Shown in pieces: positions 1-5,037 of a DNA stretch of 5,129 nucleotides (position 1 is its first letter; each line of letters starts with the position of its first letter). This DNA is from Clostridia bacterium. Its GTDB lineage: Bacteria > Bacillota > Clostridia > Christensenellales > Aristaeellaceae. Position numbers and translations under genes: made by a program. A model generated the notes under the pieces. The model ran no database searches and was not told where the DNA came from. It worked only from the letters and a program-made list of their open reading frames with translations. Location: assembly GCA_017458865.1 (NCBI GenBank), contig JAFSZW010000142.1:1-5129 (forward strand), read 5' to 3'.

Positions 1-150
1 CTGGGCAATGGCCTCCGGTGTGGCAAATTCGCCCATCATCAGTTCCACCGGGTCTCCGGGAATGACGTTGAGGATAAAGAAGGTAATGAGAGAGATGGCC
101 AATACAACACCTACGGCCTGTATGACCCGTCCGACAAGATAACGCGACAT
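1..150 (-). CDS. ABC transporter permease, DppB/OppB family (N-terminal 50 residues; runs off left edge)
   Basis: This is the start of an inner-membrane permease subunit of a peptide/nickel-type ABC importer, which would form the channel together with a DppC-type partner. The 50 visible residues begin MSRYLVGRV, followed by one hydrophobic membrane helix at about residues 10-28. The family hallmark IPGDP lies at residues 30-34, just outside the first helix. The ATG at 150-148 is preceded by AAAGAGGGG (158-166) at 7 bases, which supports this start. The gene lies downstream of the solute-binding protein gene on the same strand, separated by 237 bases that hold a terminator-like hairpin and GC-rich repeats. 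Partner permease and ATPase genes are expected beyond the left edge (inference). The family is clear; the exact substrate (dipeptide, oligopeptide, nickel, glutathione) cannot be decided from this fragment. Confidence 0.9.
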   Translation of the reverse strand, partial: MSRYLVGRVIQAVGVVLAISLITFFILNVIPGDPVELMMGEFATPEAIAQ

Positions 151-157
151 GAGGAAA

Positions 158-166
158 CCCCTCTTT
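158..166 (-). promoter_or_regulatory. Ribosome binding site of the permease gene
   Basis: AAAGAGGGG on the minus strand, 7 bases before the ATG at 150. It is a good but not perfect Shine-Dalgarno sequence, weaker than the AAGGAGG of the upstream binding-protein gene, consistent with lower expression of the permease. Confidence 0.6.
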
Positions 167-208
167 TTCAGTTTGATGGATTTTCAGAATGATCGTCAGA
201 TGTACGGA

Positions 209-308
209 AATCCGGGGCGCCCGCCAGGGCCCATTGCCATCCGTTTGACCGGATGAATATGCGGCCAGCACGTTCATTATGCCACCCGCTGAGCCAATCC
301 GGGGCGCC
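209..308. repeat. Pair of 13-base GC-rich direct repeats in the binding protein/permease spacer
   Basis: The sequence AATCCGGGGCGCC occurs exactly twice, at 209-221 and 296-308, with starts 87 bases apart. Each copy contains the GGCGCC palindrome and lies beside other small dyads: TTCCC/GGGAA at 311-315/320-324 next to the right copy, and ATCCG/CGGAT at 239-243/250-254 between the copies. The 151-343 spacer otherwise holds no gene. The repeats may help form structured RNA between the two cistrons, or may be remnants of a dispersed intergenic repeat; the window alone does not tell. Confidence 0.6.
276..284 (-). promoter_or_regulatory. Possible weak internal promoter (extended -10) before the permease gene
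   Basis: TGGCATAAT on the minus strand matches an extended -10 (TGn followed by CATAAT, five of six to consensus). I see no good -35 at the usual distance. It lies downstream of the terminator-like hairpin and about 125 bases before the permease start, so it could give the permease some transcription independent of read-through. Tentative. Confidence 0.25.
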
Positions 309-330
309 GCTTCCCGCATGGGAACAGGTT

Positions 331-373
331 GAAATAAAAAGCAGCTCCGGCTTCCTTTCACGAAAACCGGAGC
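331..373 (-). terminator. Intercistronic terminator after the solute-binding protein gene
   Basis: On the minus strand, GCTCCGG (373-367) pairs with CCGGAGC (350-344). The stem extends inward with G-U and A-U pairs to about 12 base pairs (arms 362-373 and 344-355) around a six-base loop. The T-rich tail TTTTTATTTC follows at 340-331. It sits 15 bases past the binding-protein stop codon and before the permease gene. Partial terminators at this place are common in such importers and let the binding protein be made in excess over the membrane subunits (established for the family; inferred here). Confidence 0.75.
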
Positions 374-387
374 CGCCGATCACCGCA

Positions 388-1971
388 TTATTTCGCGTTG
401 TAGAGATCCATATTGAAGTCCACATCGTAGCAGATCTGATAAATCAGGTTGCCGACGGTGAAGTTGGTGATGTAGTCCTGAGCGGCGAAAACATAGTTCG
501 GATAGTAGAGCGGGATGCAGGCATAGTCCTTGCGGGACATGAGCTCATCAGCCTGCTCATACAGCTTTGCACGCTCTGCGTCATCGGTGGAAAGACGGGC
601 GGCATCCATCAGCGCGTCAAACTCCGGATTGTTGTAGAATACGGACTTTCCGGGCGCGTTGGAGGAATGGAAATAGGAATAGATGTTGTTGTCAGGGTCA
701 GCATAGAGCGGGAACCAGCCCATCCACTCGCACTGAACATTGCCCGCATTGCGCAGACTGGTCCAGGTGGCAGCGTCAACCAGTTCAAGCTTCATGTTGA
801 TGCCGGCCTGAGCCAGATCGCTCTGGATCTGAACCATATCCGGCTGATCGGTGGAACGGATGTGGGCGGTGAAGGTTACGCCGTCCGGATATCCGGCCTC
901 AGCCAGCAGAGCCTTTGCGCCGTCCGGATCAAACGGATAAGCATCGCGGGCAACGAAGCCAAGCTGAGCGGGGTTGACAGTGCTGGTCGCGACAGTGCCG
1001 AGGCCATTGTCGATGAACTCAACGAGGGTCTCACGGTCAATCGCCATGGAGATCGCCTCACGGACGCGGACATCAGCCAGCGGGTTCGGCTGTCCGTCGA
1101 ACTCATCAGACAGGTTGATGCTGAGGAACACGGTGCCCAGCGGATAGTACTTGTGGAACTTCTCTGCAGTCTCGGTGCCCTGATACTGCAGGTACAGATC
1201 GGTCGGAACCTGGCACAGATCCAGATCGCCGTTTTCGAAGGCCATCAGCTTGGTGTTCTCATCGTCGAACAGGGTCACGATGATCTCATCAAAGTGCGGT
1301 TCGCTGCCCCAGTAGTTGGCATTCTTGGTGAGGGTAACGGAGCTGTTGTCATGGTCGCCCAGTACATAGGGACCGGTGCCAACCAGTGTGCCAATGCCCC
1401 AGTCATCGCCGGCAGCCTCGCAGGCATCCTGCGGGAAGATGGCGGCATAGATGATGCCAAGGTTCTTGGTGAAGCAGGAGAAGGGCTGGGTCAGGGTGAA
1501 CTTGAAGGTGTAGTCATCGACCGCCTCGAATCCGGACAGCTCAGTCGCCTCGCCGGCCAGCATTTCCTTAGCGCCTGCGATCATGTTGTACATGTATGTG
1601 CTCAGCGCGCCGGTGGCAGGGGTGAACATCCGCTCAAAGGTGTACTTGACATCCTTTGAAGTCAGTTCAGTGCCATTGGAGAAATATACACCCTTGCGGA
1701 GCTTGAACGTATAGGTCAGGCCATCCTCGGAGATCTCCGGGAAATCCTCTGCGAGGACTGGGATCTCTTCATTCTGGTCATTCCAGAAGTACAGTCCCTC
1801 AACCACGCACTCTTCAATCGTGGTGGCACGGGAGTTCGTGTTGGTCTGCGGATCGTAGCCAACCTTCGGGTTGATTTCGCCGAAATGCAGTACCTTCGCA
1901 CCATCGGCAACAGCACAGGCAACGGCAAATACCATTACAAGTGCGACAACCAGAACCAGCAATTTTTTCAT
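388..1971 (-). CDS. ABC transporter substrate-binding protein, family 5 (DppA/OppA-like peptide binding)
   Basis: This is an extracytoplasmic solute-binding protein of 527 residues that captures substrate, probably peptides, and hands it to the DppB-type permease encoded downstream. The N-terminus MKKLLVLVVALVMVF is a signal peptide. Cys19 sits in an imperfect lipobox (A-V-A-C, with Ala rather than Leu at -3); an alternative AVA/D cleavage lies just after it. The family 5 signature is around residues 83-100 (DGLTYTFKLRKGVYFSNG). It is followed by GTGPY, then VREAISMAIDR, and the DPDN stretch near the C-terminal third, all typical of SBP_bac_5. Length is normal. The start at 1971 is chosen over an upstream in-frame ATG at 1992 because AAGGAGG (1979-1985) lies 7 bases before it and because the signal peptide then begins properly with MKK. 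The gene has its own promoter (2035-2063) and terminator. Peptide as substrate is inferred; other family 5 ligands (nickel, heme, sugars) remain possible. Confidence 0.95.
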   Translation of the reverse strand: MKKLLVLVVALVMVFAVACAVADGAKVLHFGEINPKVGYDPQTNTNSRATTIEECVVEGLYFWNDQNEEIPVLAEDFPEISEDGLTYTFKLRKGVYFSNGTELTSKDVKYTFERMFTPATGALSTYMYNMIAGAKEMLAGEATELSGFEAVDDYTFKFTLTQPFSCFTKNLGIIYAAIFPQDACEAAGDDWGIGTLVGTGPYVLGDHDNSSVTLTKNANYWGSEPHFDEIIVTLFDDENTKLMAFENGDLDLCQVPTDLYLQYQGTETAEKFHKYYPLGTVFLSINLSDEFDGQPNPLADVRVREAISMAIDRETLVEFIDNGLGTVATSTVNPAQLGFVARDAYPFDPDGAKALLAEAGYPDGVTFTAHIRSTDQPDMVQIQSDLAQAGINMKLELVDAATWTSLRNAGNVQCEWMGWFPLYADPDNNIYSYFHSSNAPGKSVFYNNPEFDALMDAARLSTDDAERAKLYEQADELMSRKDYACIPLYYPNYVFAAQDYITNFTVGNLIYQICYDVDFNMDLYNAK

Positions 1972-1978
1972 GGTAGAA

Positions 1979-1985
1979 CCTCCTT
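1979..1985 (-). promoter_or_regulatory. Strong ribosome binding site that sets the binding-protein start
   Basis: AAGGAGG on the minus strand, 7 bases before the ATG at 1971. It lies inside what would be coding sequence if the in-frame ATG at 1992 were used, so it argues for the shorter protein. Confidence 0.85.
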
Positions 1986-2029
1986 GAATCATTCGGATTC
2001 CATAAGCACCGAAATTCTTATGAAACCCG

Positions 2030-2058
2030 ACGATATTAAAACACTTTTTTCATATCGT
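2030..2058. repeat. Inverted repeat framing the -10 region (candidate operator)
   Basis: ACGATAT (2030-2036) and ATATCGT (2052-2058) are exact reverse complements separated by 15 bases, so their centres are 22 bases apart, about two helical turns. The repeat lies upstream of the predicted transcription start and covers the -10 and spacer up to the edge of the -35. This is the geometry expected of a repressor dimer site rather than an RNA hairpin. Function is inferred. Confidence 0.45.
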
Positions 2059-2063
2059 GTCAA
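2035..2063 (-). promoter_or_regulatory. Sigma-A promoter of the solute-binding protein gene
   Basis: On the minus strand a perfect -35, TTGACA (2063-2058), is followed by a 17-base spacer and a -10 TTTAAT (2040-2035), five of six to consensus. Transcription would start near 2028, giving a leader of about 57 bases before the ATG at 1971. Two dyads overlap it: ACGATAT/ATATCGT (2030-2036 and 2052-2058), framing the -10 and spacer, and ACGTT/AACGT (2063-2067 and 2071-2075), touching the -35. Both could be operator sites, so regulation by a dimeric DNA-binding protein is plausible. Confidence 0.8.
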
Positions 2064-2075
2064 CGTTCAAAACGT
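2063..2075. repeat. Short dyad abutting the -35 of the binding-protein promoter
   Basis: ACGTT (2063-2067) and AACGT (2071-2075) form a 5-base inverted repeat with a 3-base centre, sharing one base with the -35 hexamer. Such a short dyad can occur by chance. It is listed because of its place directly upstream of a near-consensus promoter. Confidence 0.3.
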
Positions 2076-2080
2076 GCAGT

Positions 2081-2120
2081 TTTTGCATTTTTACAGGAAT
2101 CATCCTGCAAATTTGCAAAA
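2081..2120 (-). terminator. Bipartite hairpin abutting the M42 peptidase stop codon (possible terminator or 3' end structure)
   Basis: On the minus strand TTTTGCA (2120-2114) pairs with TGCAAAA (2087-2081). Inside it TTTGCAGGA (2111-2103) pairs with TCCTGTAAA (2098-2090), with one G-U pair and a TGAT loop. The two stems are joined by a symmetrical AA/AA internal loop, giving 16 pairs in 40 bases starting directly after the TGA. A real U-tract does not follow immediately, so it is not a classical Rho-independent terminator. It may instead protect the 3' end of the HAD-M42 message or be a protein-binding dyad upstream of the next promoter. Confidence 0.45.
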
Positions 2121-3155
2121 TCAGGCCATCATATAGGCCATTGTCAGCGCATATGTGTTCCTGAGACCGTCGATATGCGTCCGCTCATAGCCATGGCTGT
2201 TGGATGTGCCGGGGCCGATTGCCGCATGACGGATGTCGTAGCCTGCCGTGACAGAGGCGTCACCATCCGTGCCGTAGTGTGGCGTAAAGACGTCCATGAC
2301 ATACTTGACGTCCGCATTTTTGGCTGCAGCGCGCAGTTCTGCCGTCATCTCATAGTGATAGGGGAAGCGGCTGTCCTTGCAGAAGATGGAGACCAGGTGC
2401 TCCTCGGAATTCTGGTCCGGTCCGGTCGGCGCAATGTCAAGTGAAAGGATATCCCTGGTATCCGCCGGCAGATAGGTTGTGCCGTGACCAATCTCCTCAT
2501 AGCAGGCAAAGTACGCATATACCTTGCGTGACGGCGTAAGGTTCTGTTCCCGCAATGTCTTCATGACATTGAGCAGCACCGCCACGCAGGCCTTGTCGTC
2601 CACAAAGCGGCTCTTGATATAGCCGTTGCTCATGGTAAACCGCGGTTCAAGCGCAACCATGTCGCCGGTCTCAATGCCCAGCGCGCGGGTCTCCTCTGCC
2701 GTATGCACCGGCATATCCAGCACGATGCAGACATTGGAACGGAAATCACCCTGCGTCCCGCGCAGCTCTTCCTCCGTCACATGCACGGAGTTCGGCGTAC
2801 GGCAGACAGTGCCTGTATAGACCTTGCCCTCTCCCGTATAAACGCGCACGTTCTCCGTGACGCAGTAGAACGGGTACAGTCCGCCGACATTGCACACATT
2901 CAGCGTGCCATCCTTGTTGACCTTGCGAACCATGAGGCCGATATCATCCAGATGCGCGGTGATCACCAGCGGGTTACCCTCCCCGCCCAGATCCACAATG
3001 ACGCCACCCTTGTGCGTCACCTGAGCCTTATAGCCAAGGCGTTCCACCTCAGCCACAGTCCAGTCCTGAACCTCACGGAACTGACCGGTCGTACTGTCAA
3101 TCGCAAGCAATGACTTAAAGGCCTCCAGCGTATAAGCTTCATCAAAATGAGTCAA
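2121..3155 (-). CDS. M42 family metallopeptidase (cytoplasmic aminopeptidase)
   Basis: This is a dinuclear metal (usually zinc or cobalt) aminopeptidase of about 344 residues that removes N-terminal residues from short peptides in the cytoplasm, often as a large TET-type oligomer (family knowledge). The expected catalytic set is present: His68 and Asp70 in AHLDDIG, Asp186 in FVDDK, the catalytic/ligand pair Glu220-Glu221 in CYEEIGHG, Asp240 in SLDIAP, and His321 in NSHGYE. I chose the TTG at 3155 because GGGAGG (3164-3169) lies 8 bases before it and the ligand positions then fall where the family has them. Upstream in-frame ATGs at 3173 and 3209 lack comparable ribosome sites, and the latter would translate a hairpin. 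It follows the HAD gene by 58 bases on the same strand and precedes a peptide-type binding protein gene, which suggests hydrolysis of imported peptides. Exact specificity is unknown. Confidence 0.93.
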   Translation of the reverse strand: MTHFDEAYTLEAFKSLLAIDSTTGQFREVQDWTVAEVERLGYKAQVTHKGGVIVDLGGEGNPLVITAHLDDIGLMVRKVNKDGTLNVCNVGGLYPFYCVTENVRVYTGEGKVYTGTVCRTPNSVHVTEEELRGTQGDFRSNVCIVLDMPVHTAEETRALGIETGDMVALEPRFTMSNGYIKSRFVDDKACVAVLLNVMKTLREQNLTPSRKVYAYFACYEEIGHGTTYLPADTRDILSLDIAPTGPDQNSEEHLVSIFCKDSRFPYHYEMTAELRAAAKNADVKYVMDVFTPHYGTDGDASVTAGYDIRHAAIGPGTSNSHGYERTHIDGLRNTYALTMAYMMA

Positions 3156-3163
3156 CTCAGTTT

Positions 3164-3169
3164 CCTCCC
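3164..3169 (-). promoter_or_regulatory. Ribosome binding site that decides the TTG start of the M42 peptidase
   Basis: GGGAGG on the minus strand lies 8 bases before the TTG at 3155. No equally good site precedes the in-frame ATG codons at 3173 or 3209, so the non-ATG start is favoured. Confidence 0.7.
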
Positions 3170-3188
3170 ACATAAATAATTCCACAAA

Positions 3189-3206
3189 TTCTCCGCTCAC
3201 GGAGAA
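3189..3206 (-). repeat. Perfect 7-bp hairpin between the HAD and M42 genes
   Basis: TTCTCCG (3189-3195) and CGGAGAA (3200-3206) are exact reverse complements around a four-base loop, 7 bases past the HAD stop codon. On the minus strand it is followed by TTTGTGGAATTATTTATG, only mildly U-rich, so at most it is a weak terminator or attenuator within the operon. Its place supports treating this stretch as intergenic rather than as the beginning of a longer M42 protein. Confidence 0.55.
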
Positions 3207-3213
3207 CATATGT

Positions 3214-4038
3214 TCAGATAATCTTAAGGGCAGTCAGTGCCTCGCGCACCCCGTCCTGATCCTGCGGCAGCGTGATCATATCTGCGTGCTTTTTCGCAAT
3301 ATCACTGCCATTTCCCATCACCACCGCCGTCCCGACAGCCTCAAACATTTCAAGATCATTCCTGCTGTCCCCAACGGCCACGGCATCATCGGGCGAAATG
3401 CCCAGCGTGCGGCATACGGCCAGCACACCGGACCCCTTTGTATGGCCCATCGGGACAAACTCCATGACTCGCTCGTTGTGCACAAACACTTCATACTGGC
3501 TGCGCAGCCACTCAAGTGCCTCATCCTGTCGAATCACGTCCTTGAACTCACAGGAGAATTTGACGAATGACCATTTTCCCTCATTTCCCGTAACCGGGAG
3601 CAGCCGGTCCCCCATCTTCTGGGAAACGCGTCTGATAAAGGGGTCATCCCCGAATGTTTCAACATCGCAGTACTGGTAATCCCGTCCCTCCAGGATAAAA
3701 TAGATCCGGTGACTTTTGAGCCAGTCAATTGTCTCAATGGCCAGATCCATGGGGATTTCCTCATACTGACAGAGCCGGTTTTCCCGCCAGTCAGCGGACA
3801 GTTGTGCCTGTCCGGGACGCCTTGCCTCAATCATGGTACCAGCTCCCGTCACAGCGCCGTCTATTCCGAGATCAAACAGCTGCGGCTGATCCACAAACGC
3901 CCTTCCCCGTCCGGTATTAATCCAGACCTCATGCCCGTTTGCACGCGCCTGTTGAATCGCCTCACACGTGCCTGCCGGTATCTGTTCATCATGGTCCCAG
4001 AGTGTGCCGTCCAGATCAAAAAAGAGTATTCGCTTCAT
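3214..4038 (-). CDS. Cof-type HAD-IIB family hydrolase (sugar or nucleotide phosphate phosphatase)
   Basis: This is a cytoplasmic HAD-superfamily phosphatase of 274 residues, the usual length for the Cof/YidA group. All four motifs are visible. Motif I is FDLDGT, with nucleophile Asp8 and acid/base Asp10. Motif II is INTGR, with Thr42. Motif III is Lys201 in HTKGSG. Motif IV is GDSRND, with Asp224 and Asp228 for magnesium. The roughly 105 residues between motifs II and III (about 84-190) fit a C2 cap. The ATG at 4038 is preceded by GGGAAGGAA (4048-4056), with AAGGA 10 bases away. Its promoter is an extended -10 at 4132-4140. The M42 peptidase gene follows after 58 bases, so the two are probably co-transcribed, but no functional link is evident. 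These enzymes are broad in specificity, and the substrate cannot be read from sequence. Confidence 0.93.
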   Translation of the reverse strand: MKRILFFDLDGTLWDHDEQIPAGTCEAIQQARANGHEVWINTGRGRAFVDQPQLFDLGIDGAVTGAGTMIEARRPGQAQLSADWRENRLCQYEEIPMDLAIETIDWLKSHRIYFILEGRDYQYCDVETFGDDPFIRRVSQKMGDRLLPVTGNEGKWSFVKFSCEFKDVIRQDEALEWLRSQYEVFVHNERVMEFVPMGHTKGSGVLAVCRTLGISPDDAVAVGDSRNDLEMFEAVGTAVVMGNGSDIAKKHADMITLPQDQDGVREALTALKII

Positions 4039-4131
4039 TCGCTGGCGTTCCTTCCCGAATCGTCCCTTATGCTCATATCATTAGTAATCCATGCCCCGGT
4101 CGTTTCAAAAACCGGCAGCACAGCAGGAGGC

Positions 4132-4140
4132 ATTATACCA
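4132..4140 (-). promoter_or_regulatory. Extended -10 promoter of the HAD-M42 operon
   Basis: TGGTATAAT on the minus strand: a perfect TATAAT at 4137-4132 with the TGn extension at 4140-4138. The -35 region is poor (GTGCAC at 17 bases), as is common for extended -10 promoters. Transcription would start near 4125, leaving a leader of about 87 bases that carries a weak hairpin (CCGGT/ACCGG, 4096-4100 and 4111-4115). The 8-base palindrome TGTGCACA at 4154-4161 sits at the -35 position and could bind a regulator. Confidence 0.7.
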
Positions 4141-4199
4141 TATTTACATGGCCTGTGCACATAAAAATGGCTTTGATCTGCCTGACTGTATTCCTTTCG

Positions 4200-4232
4200 T
4201 AAAATAAGACCGGCAGCCCATCGGCTGCCGGC
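4200..4232 (-). terminator. Rho-independent terminator of the small secreted-protein gene
   Basis: On the minus strand CCGGCAGCC (4231-4223) pairs perfectly with GGCTGCCGG (4218-4210) around a four-base loop. TCTTATTTTA follows as the T-rich tail. It lies 68 bases past the TGA at 4300 and upstream of the HAD promoter, so the two units are separated cleanly. Confidence 0.88.
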
Positions 4233-4299
4233 TCGTGATTCCATTTTATGGGCGCATCTTTCACTCTCATGCGTCCTTGACATGCAGATACGCCGGTGC

Positions 4300-4794
4300 T
4301 CAGTAAGACCAGCACTTCCTGCAGGGCGTAAATCCGAGCGCCTGCGCATTTCTGGCTGAAAGCTTCCTTGCGTATGCCATCTTGGAGCACGTCGGATTGG
4401 AATGGAACTTTGTTCCGCCATCGGTAGATACCCAGACTTCCTGTCCGTCTGAGTTTGGATACTTCTTATCCACGTTTGTGACACTCATACCCCAAAGCAG
4501 CCACGTCATTGTGTTGTCGGTCATCTTGCCGTCCTGCGTCAGTTTATGAGATTTCTGGAACGCCTTTACCGCCTGTTCGACATCCTGGGTAAAGATAGAG
4601 CCGACATCCGAGGCAAGAAATCCTTCCTTGTACAGCGCATCTATAATGCCGCTGACAGCCAGTCCCTTGTCACCATACTGAATAAAGCAGATGCAGTCAC
4701 TCCGTCCGCAGGTATGCTTTACAAGCGCAAGCGCATTCCCTGCGCACAGAAGAAGCGCAAGTGTCAGGCACAGTAAAACGATACGTTTTTTCAT
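4300..4794 (-). CDS. Small secreted protein with peptidoglycan-binding-like domain and Cys/His-rich C-terminus
   Basis: A predicted exported protein of 164 residues, not recognised as a named gene. Residues 1-23 are a signal peptide (MKKR, hydrophobic core, ALA cleavage before Leu24). A small cysteine cluster follows (Cys29, Cys34, Cys36). Residues about 41-101 resemble a PG_binding_1 domain: GDKG at the start, then a helix with AVKAFQ, then DGKMTDNTMTWLL, though the usual Gln of the first helix is not obvious. Residues about 119-161 carry the pattern seen at the end of many secreted Firmicutes proteins: F-H-x4-C, then a helical stretch with Ala, then G-F-x-P-C-x2-C. His131, Cys136, Cys158 and Cys161 could bind zinc. 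The start at 4794 has AAAGGAG (4803-4809) at 8 bases; an upstream in-frame ATG at 4824 abuts the -10 box and is rejected. It stands alone between its own promoter and terminator. A cell-wall role is likely; the exact job is unknown. Confidence 0.85.
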   Translation of the reverse strand: MKKRIVLLCLTLALLLCAGNALALVKHTCGRSDCICFIQYGDKGLAVSGIIDALYKEGFLASDVGSIFTQDVEQAVKAFQKSHKLTQDGKMTDNTMTWLLWGMSVTNVDKKYPNSDGQEVWVSTDGGTKFHSNPTCSKMAYARKLSARNAQALGFTPCRKCWSY

Positions 4795-4824
4795 GATCGA
4801 AACTCCTTTCGAAAATCTGATCAC

Positions 4825-4833
4825 ATTATATCA
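4825..4833 (-). promoter_or_regulatory. Extended -10 promoter of the small secreted-protein gene
   Basis: TGATATAAT on the minus strand: TATAAT at 4830-4825 with TGn at 4833-4831. The hexamer at the -35 distance (TGGTAA) is poor. Transcription would start near 4818, giving a short leader of about 24 bases that contains the AAAGGAG site. Confidence 0.75.
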
Positions 4834-4840
4834 TATCTTG

Positions 4841-5037
4841 TCATGTTTTACCAGTATTCTGAAAGTGGCCTTAAATTACGCTGAATACCGGATGAGGATA
4901 TCCCATTTGGAGCCCAAGAAATAATTATTTGAACGATTTCTGCTCTGCCAGGGTACTTCGGCTCAAATCATCTTGATAGTATATTTACTCTGGGTTATCG
5001 TCATTTCAACGGTATCACCTTCATGGTTTTGTGTATA
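4841..5037. other. AT-rich intergenic stretch without a supported gene
   Basis: No reading frame here has a good start with a ribosome site. Seen in it are a 12-base perfect palindrome, AAATAATTATTT (4919-4930), and GGATATCC (4896-4903). On the minus strand a codon-like open stretch ends at a TGA at 4965-4963; its in-frame ATG at 5004 gives only 13 residues. On the plus strand a tentative promoter, TTGATA (4973-4978), 17 bases, then TATCGT (4996-5001), points toward the terminator at 5038-5065. The remaining 5066-5129 is also AT-rich with nothing recognisable. Confidence 0.5.

Noticed and set aside
209..308. The 13-base repeats as a CRISPR array or attachment sites
   Set aside because: Only two copies, no regular spacers, no cas, integrase or tRNA gene nearby.
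253..1659. Long plus-strand reading frame of 468 codons opposite the binding-protein gene
   Set aside because: It lies almost wholly antisense to a clear family 5 binding protein, shows no recognisable domain, and has no ribosome site. The absence of stops follows from the codon use of the real gene on the other strand.
2703..3113. Plus-strand reading frame of 136 codons opposite the M42 gene
   Set aside because: Antisense shadow of a gene with a full set of catalytic residues; no ribosome site or domain.
3156..3209. N-terminal extension of the M42 peptidase from the ATG at 3209
   Set aside because: It contains a perfect hairpin and lacks a ribosome site; the GGGAGG-TTG start fits better.
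3709..4164. Plus-strand reading frame of 151 codons across the HAD start and its upstream region
   Set aside because: It overlaps the HAD gene antisense and then runs through its promoter; the product has no recognisable features.
4035..4484. Minus-strand reading frame of 149 codons between the HAD and secreted-protein genes
   Set aside because: It runs through the 3' part of the secreted-protein gene in another frame, through its terminator and through the HAD promoter. The composition is not protein-like and there is no ribosome site.
4795..4824. N-terminal extension of the small secreted protein from the ATG at 4824
   Set aside because: This ATG directly abuts the -10 box, upstream of the likely transcription start; the MKKR signal peptide start at 4794 has a good ribosome site.
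4919..4930. AAATAATTATTT perfect palindrome as an operator
   Set aside because: In AT-rich DNA such a palindrome is easily a chance event, and it is not beside a promoter I can support.
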